Translations under genes and position numbers: made by a program
The notes under the pieces: model-generated
The model's input: only the letters and a program-made list of their open reading frames with translations
Databases searched by the model: none
What the model was told of the DNA's origin: nothing
In this document: in pieces, positions 49,775 through 58,101 of the stretch
Layout: each line of letters starts with the position of its first letter
Numbering within the stretch: position 1 is the first letter of the stretch
Source of the DNA: Exiguobacterium sp.
GTDB lineage: Bacteria > Bacillota > Bacilli > Exiguobacteriales > Exiguobacteriaceae
Reading direction: 5' to 3'
NCBI RefSeq assembly: GCF_020832205.1
Contig: NZ_JAFIFD010000038.1
Coordinates: 62,001 to 126,000, forward strand
Length of the DNA stretch: 64,000 nucleotides

Positions 49775-49842
49775 TCTAATCATGTTAAGAAAGTTGACAT
49801 AACTTTTACTTATGATGACTCATACATATGGAGGATTAACAG

Positions 49843-51288
49843 ATGGAAAATATGATTGAAAAGTTTGTTGGGCAAGCAAACGACTTGTTATGGTCGTCAG
49901 TGCTCATCGTCGTTCTCGTGGCACTTGGACTGTATTTCACGGTTCGCATGGGCTTTGTTCAGTTCCGGATGCTTCCGGAGATGTTCCGTCTCCTATTCAA
50001 AGAAGGCATGAAGCGTGAAAAAGGACAAGTCTCGTCGTTCCAGGCATTCGCCATCGGTACGGCAGCTCGTGTCGGTACCGGGAACATCGCAGGTGTCGCG
50101 ACAGCGATCGCCCTCGGTGGACCGGGAGCCGTCTTCTGGATGTGGCTCATCGCCCTCATCGGCTCGGCCTCGGCGTTCGTCGAGAGCACGCTCGCCCAAG
50201 TGTATAAAATCCGCGACGGACGCACGTGGCGCGGGGGTCCGGCTTACTATATGGAACGCGCCCTCGGACAGCGTTGGCTCGGGATTTTGTTCGCCATCCT
50301 GATCACGTTCTCGTTCGGATTCGCTTTCAACTCGGTGCAGTCAAACACGATCTCGCTCTCGATGAGCAACCAGTTCGGTGTCAGCACGACGACGGTCGGG
50401 ATCATTTTGGCGGTCATCACGGCCATCGTCATCTTCGGCGGCGTTCAATCGATCGCCATCTTGTCGAGTATTATCGTCCCAGTCATGGCCGGCGGTTACA
50501 TTTTGCTCGCGATGTGGATCATGATTTCGAACGCGTCACTGCTGCCGAGCGTCTTTAGCCTCATCTTCTCGGAAGGTGTACTCGGCATCCAGCAACTGTT
50601 TGGCGGTGCGGTCGGGGCAATGGTGCTTCAAGGTATCCGTCGCGGTCTCTTCTCGAACGAGGCTGGTATGGGTTCGGCGCCGAACGCGGCAGCGACGGCA
50701 GAAGTATCACACCCGGTTAAACAAGGCTTGATCCAATCGTTCAGCGTCTTTGTCGATACGCTCATCATCTGTACGTCAACAGCGATGATCATCTTGTTGT
50801 CGGGCGTGGCTGGTTCAGATTCGTTTGCTGGTGTTGAATTGACTCAAGCGGCACTTACGGCAGAAGTCGGTCCGATCGCGACATCGTTCTTGACGATTGC
50901 GATTTTCTTGTTCGCGTTCAGCTCGATTCTAGGTAACTATTACTACGGCGAGACGAACATTCAGTTCATCTCGGAGAAAAAGATTTACGTCACGCTTTAC
51001 CGCATCGGTGTCGTCGGAATGGTCCTCTTCGGAGCAGTTCGTTCAGCAGGCCTCGTCTGGTCAATCGCCGACGTGTTCATGGGACTCATGGCGCTCGTCA
51101 ACTTGTATGCGATTTTCCGTCTTGCGAAAGTGGCGCGTCTCGTGCTCGATGACTACTTGGCGCAACGTCGTCAAGGAGACGACCCGGTGTTCTACGCCGA
51201 TTCGATTGAAGACCTTCCAGGTCGTGAGTATTTGGAAGCTTGGGAAAGCGAAGCGGAAGAAACGAAAACCGGCACCGTCCGTTCATAA
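49843..51288 (+). CDS. Alanine/glycine:cation symporter (AgcS family)
   Basis: A 481-residue sodium- or proton-coupled amino acid carrier with about 10-11 membrane helices. Family motifs include AIGTAARVGTGNIAGVATAIALGGPGAVFWMW near residue 66 and RRGLFSNEAGMGSAPNAAATAEVSHP near 266. It probably brings in alanine or glycine; the alanine dehydrogenase gene lies about 25 kb away in the window, so a functional link is possible but unproven. TGGAGG is 8 bases before the ATG; a good promoter lies upstream and a terminator follows. Confidence 0.92.
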   Translation: MENMIEKFVGQANDLLWSSVLIVVLVALGLYFTVRMGFVQFRMLPEMFRLLFKEGMKREKGQVSSFQAFAIGTAARVGTGNIAGVATAIALGGPGAVFWMWLIALIGSASAFVESTLAQVYKIRDGRTWRGGPAYYMERALGQRWLGILFAILITFSFGFAFNSVQSNTISLSMSNQFGVSTTTVGIILAVITAIVIFGGVQSIAILSSIIVPVMAGGYILLAMWIMISNASLLPSVFSLIFSEGVLGIQQLFGGAVGAMVLQGIRRGLFSNEAGMGSAPNAAATAEVSHPVKQGLIQSFSVFVDTLIICTSTAMIILLSGVAGSDSFAGVELTQAALTAEVGPIATSFLTIAIFLFAFSSILGNYYYGETNIQFISEKKIYVTLYRIGVVGMVLFGAVRSAGLVWSIADVFMGLMALVNLYAIFRLAKVARLVLDDYLAQRRQGDDPVFYADSIEDLPGREYLEAWESEAEETKTGTVRS

Positions 51289-51293
51289 CGTAT

Positions 51294-51327
51294 AAACCGT
51301 CTACGAAAGCGCGTAGGCGGTTTTTTT
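51294..51327 (+). terminator. Terminator of the symporter gene
   Basis: AAACCGTCTACG / CGTAGGCGGTTT hairpin (one mismatch) followed by a T run. Confidence 0.88.
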
Positions 51328-51373
51328 GCGTCCGAAAGATGGGTAAACTATAAAAAAAGGGGGGCGTTCATTC

Positions 51374-51829
51374 ATGGAGACGACACATTATATACGCATT
51401 TCCCCAGAGGTTTGGGTCTCGTTCGGACAAGATCCGGAGATGATCATGGATTGGCTCCTTCACGTCCACGCTCAAGGCCGTGACACCTATGACACGTTGA
51501 CACTGCCGAATATTAGTCATTTCCAAAAAGTGCTCGGACAAATCGAAGTATACATCGATGGGGACGATACGTATAACTTGGAGATGGCGGCGATCGGGGA
51601 AGAGTTGATCGTCAATGAAGAGCAGGCGGTCGTCGTCGGCATCTTGACACCGCAACTGTTGCATATCGTCAAAGACGCGCTAGGAGCGTTCACGAAAGAA
51701 GATGTCGCCGACATGGCGTTCGTCGACCACGACGCGCTCGATGATGTGTGGCTTAAGTGGACATCGCTCCAACACTTTTGCGAGGCGGCGGCGGAACGAG
51801 ATGAGCTCGTCTTGATTTACTATGAATGA
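51374..51829 (+). CDS. Hypothetical protein, 151 residues, acidic
   Basis: I do not recognise this soluble, strongly acidic protein. It begins METTHYIRISPEVWVSFGQDPEMIMDWLLHVHA and ends in a short DELVLIYYE strand; no catalytic motif stands out. A DUF1877-like fold is a faint possibility. AAAAGGGGGGCG precedes the ATG. It follows the symporter terminator and precedes an extended -10 promoter, so it is probably transcribed alone. Confidence 0.6.
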   Translation: METTHYIRISPEVWVSFGQDPEMIMDWLLHVHAQGRDTYDTLTLPNISHFQKVLGQIEVYIDGDDTYNLEMAAIGEELIVNEEQAVVVGILTPQLLHIVKDALGAFTKEDVADMAFVDHDALDDVWLKWTSLQHFCEAAAERDELVLIYYE

Positions 51830-51840
51830 CACGAACGGAA

Positions 51841-51848
51841 TGGTATAA
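51841..51848 (+). promoter_or_regulatory. Extended -10 promoter of the small membrane protein gene
   Basis: TGGTATAAT reads as TG-n-TATAAT, about 70 bases before the ATG at 51915. No clear -35 is seen. Confidence 0.5.
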
Positions 51849-51914
51849 TATTGAAAAAAATAGGCGGTGACGATGGTTGAATGACTTCTTTTTGACCACA
51901 GCGATGTTTTTTCG

Positions 51915-52322
51915 ATGATCAGCCCAGTGTTTGCTTATCGAACGGGACAGAAATGGCTCGGTCGCGTCAACGCGTTGACGTTGATATTATTTGTTGTCAG
52001 CTTTTTATCCATGCATGGGGGCGGCATATACGATACTCGGTTGACCACGGCCATGTTCGCACTATTTTTCCTGAATTTATTGTTCGCTATCATCAACAGC
52101 TCGATGTTTATTCATGACCGGCATCCACGCGCCTCGCTCGTCAAAGTAGTCGGAACGGTCGGCTTGCTCTTTCTCGGAAGTCTATCGACTGCGTACTACT
52201 TCGATTTACACGGGGAATGGTGGAGAGTGGTCATCGGGGCAACCATCCCGACCGTGACGCTGTTCGTGACGGGGGTATTGTTGCTTCGCATGAAACAAAT
52301 CGACGAACAGCCAGGACGATAA
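51915..52322 (+). CDS. Small four-helix membrane protein with a questionable 5' end
   Basis: A 135-residue protein with four membrane helices and no recognised family. The ATG at 51915 lacks a ribosome binding site. A well-placed start exists 42 bases upstream: GGCGGTG followed by ATG at 51873, in the same frame. That frame meets a TGA at its fourth codon (51882-51884) before running open into this gene. Either the annotated start is used weakly, translation restarts after the stop, or the TGA is a mutation or read error of an original codon such as TGG. The downstream part is well preserved. Confidence 0.6.
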   Translation: MISPVFAYRTGQKWLGRVNALTLILFVVSFLSMHGGGIYDTRLTTAMFALFFLNLLFAIINSSMFIHDRHPRASLVKVVGTVGLLFLGSLSTAYYFDLHGEWWRVVIGATIPTVTLFVTGVLLLRMKQIDEQPGR

Positions 52323-52360
52323 AAGAACGCGCGATGCCTGAGGCACCGCGCGTTCTTTTA
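52321..52360. terminator. Bidirectional terminator
   Basis: AAAAGAACGCGCG / CGCGCGTTCTTTT with a TGCCTGAGGCA inner hairpin, between the membrane protein gene and znuA. Confidence 0.92.
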
Positions 52361-52362
52361 CG

Positions 52363-53364
52363 TTACTTCAATGCGATTTCGAGTGCTTTGACGTTTTCAC
52401 GCATCAAGTCGAAATAGCTCTGTTCCATTTGTTCTTTCGTGACCGATTCCAAGTTGTAGATCGTCACCGCTTCAGCGCCGATCTCGTTTTTCACGACTTC
52501 AGCGACTTTTGGCGTGACCGTGTCTTCAAACGCGATATGCGTCAAGTCATGGGCCCGCGCTTCTTCGATGACACGCTTTAGTGCTTGTTGAGACGGTTCT
52601 TCAGAAGGTGTCAGCCCAGCGATCGGGAGTTGCTCAAAACCGTAACGGTCCGCCAAATAGCCGTAGGCCGCATGCGTGACGAGGAGTTGTTTTTTCGAAC
52701 CGGCGTCGACAGCCGCTTGCAGTTCAGCGTCAAGCGCCTCGGCTTCTTCTTTGAATGCGCTCAACCGGTCCGCAAACTCATCTTTATAGTCAGGGGCTTG
52801 CTCGGCGAATGAGGCCTCAACGGCTTCTGCCATGGAGACAGCGTTCATCGGGTCGAGCCAGACGTGCGGATCGTATTGACCGTGGCTATGTCCATGGTCG
52901 TCCTCTTCATGCCCATGCTCGTCTTCTTCATGCCCATGCTCATCTTCTTCGTGTCCGTGCTCATCTTCACCATGGACGTGGACCGTCTTGTCGGCAGCGA
53001 GCAAGGTGACGTTCTCGGCTGTCTTGATGAAGGCTACTTCTTCCCCAGCAAGACTCTTCTCCATCGACTCGACGTACGGCTCGAGATCGTGCCCGACTGT
53101 GAGGAACAAGTCGGCTTTAGCAATCTCCGTCATTTGACGTGATGTCGGCTCGTACGTGTGCGGGTCGGCTCCGGGCGGGATGACCATCTCGACTTGAACG
53201 CGGTCGCCCCCAATTTCTTCAGCGATCGATTTTAACGCGAACGTCGACGCGTAAACGGTCAATTGATCGTTCGTCTCCTCTGATGCACCGCTTTCTCCAT
53301 CGTTGGCACATCCTCCTAATAGAAGCGTTCCTGCTGCGGCGACAGTAAGTAATTTTTTATTCAT
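52363..53364 (-). CDS. znuA: Zinc ABC transporter substrate-binding lipoprotein
   Basis: A 333-residue cluster A-I binding protein. The signal peptide ends in the lipobox LLLGGC, so it is a membrane-anchored lipoprotein. A histidine-rich acidic loop (about 118-145) made of HGHEEDE repeats is typical of zinc-specific ZnuA/AdcA, and the metal ligands are expected from H in PGADPHTYEP, YDPHVWLDP and the later VTHAAYGYLAD. The track starts too early; the ATG at 53364 (MNKKLLTVAAAG) follows AGGTGGAAGG. A Zur box and a strong promoter lie upstream. No znuB or znuC adjoins it. Confidence 0.92.
   Translation of the reverse strand: MNKKLLTVAAAGTLLLGGCANDGESGASEETNDQLTVYASTFALKSIAEEIGGDRVQVEMVIPPGADPHTYEPTSRQMTEIAKADLFLTVGHDLEPYVESMEKSLAGEEVAFIKTAENVTLLAADKTVHVHGEDEHGHEEDEHGHEEDEHGHEEDDHGHSHGQYDPHVWLDPMNAVSMAEAVEASFAEQAPDYKDEFADRLSAFKEEAEALDAELQAAVDAGSKKQLLVTHAAYGYLADRYGFEQLPIAGLTPSEEPSQQALKRVIEEARAHDLTHIAFEDTVTPKVAEVVKNEIGAEAVTIYNLESVTKEQMEQSYFDLMRENVKALEIALK
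52891..52974. repeat. Four 21-bp in-frame tandem repeats encoding the His-rich loop of ZnuA
   Basis: Four consecutive 21-base units, each close to CCCATGCTCATCTTCTTCATG on the plus strand, encode the metal-binding HGHEEDE-type repeats. Replication slippage could change the copy number without breaking the frame. Confidence 0.85.
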
Positions 53365-53407
53365 CTGACCTTCCACCTGTCCTCTCTCTATTTGAAACTG
53401 AATCATT

Positions 53408-53428
53408 AAATCGTAACGGTTACGTTCT
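53408..53428. promoter_or_regulatory. Putative Zur box
   Basis: AAATCGTAACGGTTACGTTCT contains TCGTAAC-G-GTTACGT, close to the Bacillus Zur consensus TCGTAATNATTACGA. It lies just downstream of the -10, over the expected transcription start. Confidence 0.8.
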
Positions 53429-53443
53429 GTGACTGCGAGTTAT

Positions 53444-53472
53444 ATTATAGGGGGCAGATTCATTGGCGTCAA
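53444..53472 (-). promoter_or_regulatory. Sigma-A type promoter of znuA
   Basis: Minus-strand TTGACG, 17 bases, TATAAT. Confidence 0.8.
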
Positions 53473-53545
53473 GTCCGACTTCCGATGGATGGATTTTTGA
53501 GAAAAAGGGAATATGATTAAAAAAAAGAACGAGGAGTGGATGTAT

Positions 53546-54481
53546 ATGAGAAAGGAGACTGCCTGGTTCGTCGGGGGCGCCGCACTCGCCGCGGCGACTG
53601 CGGCCGGGGCCACCGTATGGAACCAATACGGCTCGCTCGTGCGCTGGCAAGAGCCCGAACTGCCGATTCGGTCCTCAACACGCAAACGGCGAACCCACAC
53701 GTATAAAATCATCGATGACCGCCCGCTCCAATTTGATGTGTACTATCCGCCTGGCGACGGGCCGTTTCCTGTTGCCGTTTATGCACACGGCGGAGCGTTC
53801 GTGCGCGGGAGTCGGGGCATGGTGACGTTGTTCCATCCGTTGCTCGATCATTTCTTATCGAAAGGGTTCGCCGTCATCAGCGTCGACTATCGCTTGTTCG
53901 AAGACGGTGTCTATTTCCCTGACAACATTATCGATGTGTCGGACGCCCTCTGTTATTTGAAACAACACGATGCGCTCCTGAACCTCGATATCGAGAACTT
54001 GATCGTCTGGGGGGACTCGGCCGGTGCCGCCCTCATGTTGGCGACGGCGCTCGATCGAGAAAAGCAGTTCACAGGCACGCTCGGGAAAGACGTCCCGACG
54101 GTGAAAGGCGTGATCGCGCTCTATCCGCCGACGAACTTCTTGCTGTTCAAGTTCGTTCAGACGTGGCTCGCCCATTTGAAATTCTATGAAGGAAGCCGGG
54201 AAGAGTGGCGGGAACTGATGGTGAAATGTTCTCCGGTGACACATCTGTACGACGACGCCCCGCCGATTCTCATGCTTCACGGCAAAAAAGACCCGATCGT
54301 CCCGTTCGGACAGGCGCTCCACTTCGTCGAGCACGCGAGTGAGGTCGGCGCTAACGTTCAGCTCATCTCGTTCCCGAACGGCACTCACTCCTTAGCGAGC
54401 TTTCTCCAGTCCGATAACCCGATCAAAGAAGAGAAACTCATGGCCCGCATCGATCGCTTCATCGATGATGCCCTGACGTGA
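53546..54481 (+). CDS. Alpha/beta hydrolase, BD-FAE-type esterase, membrane-anchored
   Basis: A 311-residue serine hydrolase. The oxyanion motif HGGAFVRG is near residue 83, the nucleophile elbow GDSAGAALM at about 154, the acid in HGKKDPIVP, and the histidine in FPNGTHSLA. An N-terminal hydrophobic segment (AWFVGGAALAAATAAGATVW) is a probable membrane anchor. It resembles in layout the esterase at 7738 and may be a distant paralogue. The ATG at 53546, 9 bases after GAGGAG, is preferred over the earlier codons of the track. It is divergent from znuA, and no Zur control is evident in its direction. Confidence 0.82.
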   Translation: MRKETAWFVGGAALAAATAAGATVWNQYGSLVRWQEPELPIRSSTRKRRTHTYKIIDDRPLQFDVYYPPGDGPFPVAVYAHGGAFVRGSRGMVTLFHPLLDHFLSKGFAVISVDYRLFEDGVYFPDNIIDVSDALCYLKQHDALLNLDIENLIVWGDSAGAALMLATALDREKQFTGTLGKDVPTVKGVIALYPPTNFLLFKFVQTWLAHLKFYEGSREEWRELMVKCSPVTHLYDDAPPILMLHGKKDPIVPFGQALHFVEHASEVGANVQLISFPNGTHSLASFLQSDNPIKEEKLMARIDRFIDDALT

Positions 54482-54548
54482 CGTTGCGATTTTTTGAAAA
54501 GATGGTACGATGGGGAAAGATCTTAGAGATAAAAAAGGAGTGACTCGT

Positions 54549-55148
54549 GTGACAGAGCTTTGTTTGGTCCGACATGGTCAGACCGATTGGAACTTTCAAG
54601 AAATCATTCAAGGACGGGAAGATATTCCGCTAAACGCGCTCGGGCATCGTCAAGCCGAAGAGAGCGCGGCCTTTTTAAGTCAAGAAGAGTGGGACGTCAT
54701 CGTGGCGAGTCCGCTCACGCGAGCTGTTGACACAGCGCGCTACATTGCCGAAGCATGCGGGTTCGAGGAAGAAACAATCATCCGCGATGAACGGTTCATC
54801 GAGCGTGAGTTCGGATTTGCGTCCGGCAAACCGGTCCCGGGCATTTATGAGGCGGTTCAAGCCGATGATCGGACGCGTGTGCCAGGTCTAGAGTCAGAAG
54901 ATGAGATGCGGGCCCGCGTCCTCGAAGGGATGGAGCATCTCGTCAAGACGTATCCTGGGAAACGAATCATCGTCGTCTGTCATTCTCATGCGATCAAAGC
55001 CGCGCTATCTGCGGTCGACGACACGTATACGTTCCGTCACGCGATGCGAAACGCCTGCTCGAACTATATCGAGCACGAAGGCGACCGATTCATCATCAAG
55101 GCGGTGAACGTGGCCGACCATATCACGAACGAAATCACGGTGAAGTGA
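54549..55148 (+). CDS. Histidine phosphatase family protein
   Basis: A 199-residue branch 1 histidine phosphatase (phosphoglycerate mutase-like). The phospho-accepting histidine is in LVRHGQTDWN near the N-terminus. The second histidine is in VVCHSHAIKAAL, with a conserved arginine in SPLTRAVDTAR. It probably dephosphorylates small phosphate esters; the substrate is unknown. The start is GTG, 8 bases after AAAGGAGTG; the track begins further upstream without a site. It lies 10 bases before the DUF456 gene, so the two form an operon. Confidence 0.85.
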   Translation: MTELCLVRHGQTDWNFQEIIQGREDIPLNALGHRQAEESAAFLSQEEWDVIVASPLTRAVDTARYIAEACGFEEETIIRDERFIEREFGFASGKPVPGIYEAVQADDRTRVPGLESEDEMRARVLEGMEHLVKTYPGKRIIVVCHSHAIKAALSAVDDTYTFRHAMRNACSNYIEHEGDRFIIKAVNVADHITNEITVK

Positions 55149-55158
55149 GGAGAGGCAT

Positions 55159-55635
55159 ATGTCGACATTGCTTTGGGTTTTCATTATCGCATCATTCGTT
55201 GTCGCGTTCGCTGGCCTGATTTATCCGGTCATCCCGAGCGTATTGTTCTTATTTATCGGTTACTTCATTTACGGCTTCGGATTCTCGTTCGAACCCCTCA
55301 CATGGACGTTCTGGCTCTGGCAAATCGTCTTCCTCGTCTTCCTGTTCGCCGTCGACTATATCGTCACGCGGGCGACAGTCGATAAACGGGGAGGATCTGA
55401 GCGGGCAAAGTGGGGAGCGACGATCGGTCTCATTGCGGGGCCGTTCATCTTCCCGCTCGTCGGGGTGCTCATCTTTCCGTTCGTCTTCGCATTTTTAGCT
55501 GAGCTGACGCTCGGTAAGACGACCCGGGAAGCATGGAGTATCGGTGTCGGGACGGTATTGGCGTTTTTAGGCAGTACCGTGCTCAAGATTATTGGGATGA
55601 CGATGATGGTCATCTTGTTTTTCATCTATATTTAA
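55159..55635 (+). CDS. DUF456 family membrane protein
   Basis: A 158-residue protein with four or five helices. The segments GLIYPVIPSVLFLFIGYFIYGF and KWGATIGLIAGPFIFPLVGVLIFPFVFAFLAEL are the glycine- and proline-rich repeats of the DUF456 family, which has no known function. GAGGAGAGGC precedes the ATG. It is co-transcribed with the histidine phosphatase gene. Confidence 0.83.
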   Translation: MSTLLWVFIIASFVVAFAGLIYPVIPSVLFLFIGYFIYGFGFSFEPLTWTFWLWQIVFLVFLFAVDYIVTRATVDKRGGSERAKWGATIGLIAGPFIFPLVGVLIFPFVFAFLAELTLGKTTREAWSIGVGTVLAFLGSTVLKIIGMTMMVILFFIYI

Positions 55636-55663
55636 AGACGGAGACAAATTCTTCGTCTTTTTT
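55634..55663 (+). terminator. Terminator of the phosphatase-DUF456 operon
   Basis: AAAGACG / CGTCTTT hairpin followed by TTT. Confidence 0.65.
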
Positions 55664-55691
55664 GGTTGAGGAATTATCGAAAAAGGGGAAA

Positions 55692-55731
55692 GAAAAACAG
55701 GAACGTCCGATTACTCGAACGACCCTGTTTT
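55692..55731 (-). terminator. Terminator of ywpF, overlapping its end
   Basis: Minus-strand AAAACAGG / CCTGTTTT arms followed by TTCTTT; the stop codon lies within the hairpin. Confidence 0.65.
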
Positions 55732-56184
55732 AACGAGCTGATTGAACGCGGAGCGGCTGAACGACTGTTGATGTTCGACTTGTCTTTCGAAGAACGACGG
55801 CTTCAAATCAGCTTCCGCCACACCTTCAGCGATCAGCGAGTCGAGGACTTGTTTTGTCGGATCTTGTTTCGGGAGGAGCATCAGTCCTTCGGCGACGAAC
55901 GTGTGATGGTTCGAGAGCGAGCGTTCGCTCGTGAACGTCAAGGCGATCGCGGCCGGACGGTTGGCCGGAGACGTGATCACCGCTTCGGCGAGAAGTAATA
56001 TCCGCTTGTTCAAGTAGTGATGAAGCGTAACGGCAAACTCTGTCGGGACGAGCATCTCAAGCAGCCATTCATTGTCGTGTTCTTTCGAGATGATTAATCC
56101 ATCGACGAGGTCGATCGGGAGGTTCAACTCATTGCCGTACTCGTCTTGGACGAGGCGGACTTGGACGAGGCGGAACGTTTTCAT
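55711..56184 (-). CDS. ywpF: YwpF-like family protein
   Basis: A 157-residue soluble protein. The N-terminus MKTFRLVQVRLVQDEYGNELNLPIDLVDGLIISKE closely follows Bacillus YwpF, and the AEAVITSPANRPAAIAL and SFFERQVEHQQSFSRSAFNQL segments complete the family pattern. Function unknown. The ATG at 56184 follows GGAAGGGATT; the track start six codons earlier has no site. It is a single-gene unit ending in a terminator that overlaps the gene. Confidence 0.8.
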   Translation of the reverse strand: MKTFRLVQVRLVQDEYGNELNLPIDLVDGLIISKEHDNEWLLEMLVPTEFAVTLHHYLNKRILLLAEAVITSPANRPAAIALTFTSERSLSNHHTFVAEGLMLLPKQDPTKQVLDSLIAEGVAEADLKPSFFERQVEHQQSFSRSAFNQLVKTGSFE

Positions 56185-56296
56185 CGGATCAATCCCTTCC
56201 ACGTTTCTTTAGAACATCTTAACATAGTCTCATTGTCAGGTTGTGTTACGATAGCGTGGAAGCGACGTAAAAAATAAGAGAGTAGGAGGCATCAAG

Positions 56297-56599
56297 ATGA
56301 GTTGGATTGTTGGGATTATCGGATATATCGCCATACTAGCCATCGTCTACTATGGTGTCCTTTTCTTCAAAGTAAAACAAGAACGAAGCCGGGCCGGATA
56401 TCGGATTTTTCTCTTGCTCGCGGGTGTGTTCCTGTTGAGCGGGAGTGATTATATCATCGCCTTGTTCCAAGGAGACACGGAGGCGACGTTTTGGCAACGA
56501 ACCGTCTATTTCATTTTGATTCTCATTTCCCTCTCGATAGCGCTTTACTTTCGGAGAAAAGAAGATCAAAGCCATGCGCACGAGATGACGACCGCATGA
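56297..56599 (+). CDS. Small membrane protein, three helices, unknown
   Basis: A 100-residue protein with three hydrophobic helices (about 3-25, 36-55, 66-85) and a charged C-terminus (FRRKEDQSHAHEMTTA). I do not recognise the family. AGGAGG is 9 bases before the ATG, and an extended -10 (TGTTACGAT) lies upstream. It ends at a perfect bidirectional terminator shared with pncB. Confidence 0.65.
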   Translation: MSWIVGIIGYIAILAIVYYGVLFFKVKQERSRAGYRIFLLLAGVFLLSGSDYIIALFQGDTEATFWQRTVYFILILISLSIALYFRRKEDQSHAHEMTTA

Positions 56600-56601
56600 A
56601 A

Positions 56602-56629
56602 AAGAGGCTGTGGAGCTCCACAGCCTCTT
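56602..56629. terminator. Bidirectional terminator
   Basis: AAGAGGCTGTGGAG / CTCCACAGCCTCTT, a fully self-complementary 28-base hairpin between the small membrane protein gene and pncB. Confidence 0.9.
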
Positions 56630-56631
56630 TC

Positions 56632-58077
56632 TTATTTCGGGATCCGTGTCTGACGAATCATCTCGAGCTTCAAGTCCCATAGCGGTTTGCTGAACGTGAC
56701 TGAATACACTTCCGGCAACCGGAGCCGTTTGTATTCTTCCCACAGCCCGTTCATTTGCTCTTGGTGATAGTCGCGAATCTCTTTCGCACTCGGTAGGTCA
56801 TAGACGCGCTCACCGTCGCGGAAAATCGGTTCGAGCAGACGCTTGACGTGGAAGTTGCGCGTCTTGATTTTGAAGGCAGGATCACGAACGTCGATCAAGT
56901 CGATTTCTGAATACGTCTCGACCGGCTCGTCGGCAAGGGCGATATAGTCGCCTTTGAATTTTTTCGTTTCTTTGTCGATGATCCGATACAGTTCTTTCTT
57001 ATGCGGAGTCGTCGTTTTCACTTTCGATGAGGACACTTTGATGACCGGCTTCAAGTTGCCGTCTTGGTCTTCACGGGCGACGAGCTTATACACCATGCCG
57101 AGCGCCGGCTGTTCGTACGCCGTGATGCCGCGCGTCCCGACGAGGAACGTATCGGCTTCAGCTCCTTGCATGCGCAAATCTTGGATGACGTACTCATCGA
57201 GGTCACCGGACACGACGATTTTCACATAGTCGAGCCCTGCCTCGTTGAGCGCTTTTCGGGCCCGTTTAGACAGATAGGCCAAGTCACCTGAGTCGAGGCG
57301 GACCGATTTCAAACGGTATCCTTTCGCCTCGAGCTCTTTTGCGACGGTGATCGCGTTCGGAAGACCCGACTTGAGCGTGTCGTACGTATCGATCAACAGG
57401 CTCGTGTTGTCCGGATACATTTCGGCGAATGAGCGGAACGCCGTCAATTCGTCGTCGTGGAACTGGATATCGGCGTGTTCCATCGTCCCCCCGGTCGGTA
57501 CGTCAAAGTCACGTCCGGCTGAGACGAGGCTTGTCACATCAAAGCCGGCGATGTAAGCGGCGCGCGTCCCATAATAAGCGGCGTCGACGCCTTGGGCGCG
57601 TCTGGCTCCGCCTTCAAGCAACGTCTCGTTCGGTGCCGCTTGGCGGATTCGGGCGTATTTCGTCGCGATCAATGACTCGTGGTTGGCGATGTTTAAAAAG
57701 GCGGTCTGGAACAGCTTCGCCTCAAAAATGGTCGATTCGATGCGCACGACTTGTTCGTGCGGGAAAATCACTTCCCCTTCCCGGACACTGTAAAGTGAAC
57801 CGGTGAACTTGAAGTTGCGCAAAACATCGGCAAACTCGTCCTCGAAGTCGAGTTGTTGCTTCAAATATGCGATGTCCGCTTCCGTGAACGACACGTTTTC
57901 TAAATAGTGGACGATGTTTTGCAGCCCGGCGAAGACGACGTATCCGCCGCTGAACGGGTTCGAACGATAATAGAGGTCGAAGACGACTTTTTCGTTGTGG
58001 CGTCCTTGTTTCCAATAAATATACATCCAACGAGGAAGATAAAGGTCCGTGTGCAGTGCTAAATTACGATGTAACAT
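56632..58077 (-). CDS. pncB: Nicotinate phosphoribosyltransferase
   Basis: A 481-residue enzyme that joins nicotinate and PRPP to give nicotinate mononucleotide in NAD salvage. The family blocks GGARRAQGVDAAYYGTRAAYIAGFDVTS (with the catalytic-histidine equivalent further on in GTMEHADIQFHDDE), LIDTYDTLKSGLPNAI and VRLDSGDLAYLSKRAR are plain. Length matches the Gram-positive type. GAAAGGAAC precedes the ATG. It lies 24 bases after pncA on the same strand, so nicotinamide deamidation and nicotinate activation are in one operon. Confidence 0.95.
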   Translation of the reverse strand: MLHRNLALHTDLYLPRWMYIYWKQGRHNEKVVFDLYYRSNPFSGGYVVFAGLQNIVHYLENVSFTEADIAYLKQQLDFEDEFADVLRNFKFTGSLYSVREGEVIFPHEQVVRIESTIFEAKLFQTAFLNIANHESLIATKYARIRQAAPNETLLEGGARRAQGVDAAYYGTRAAYIAGFDVTSLVSAGRDFDVPTGGTMEHADIQFHDDELTAFRSFAEMYPDNTSLLIDTYDTLKSGLPNAITVAKELEAKGYRLKSVRLDSGDLAYLSKRARKALNEAGLDYVKIVVSGDLDEYVIQDLRMQGAEADTFLVGTRGITAYEQPALGMVYKLVAREDQDGNLKPVIKVSSSKVKTTTPHKKELYRIIDKETKKFKGDYIALADEPVETYSEIDLIDVRDPAFKIKTRNFHVKRLLEPIFRDGERVYDLPSAKEIRDYHQEQMNGLWEEYKRLRLPEVYSVTFSKPLWDLKLEMIRQTRIPK

Positions 58078-58101
58078 AATAAGTTCCTTTCTGATTTCGT
58101 G

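Noticed and set aside
51882-51884. TGA read as selenocysteine
   Set aside because: No SECIS-like hairpin directly after it and no selenoprotein family resemblance; a plain stop, mutation or misread is simpler.
52891-52974. CRISPR-like tandem repeat
   Set aside because: The repeats are contiguous, without spacers, and encode the histidine loop of ZnuA in frame.
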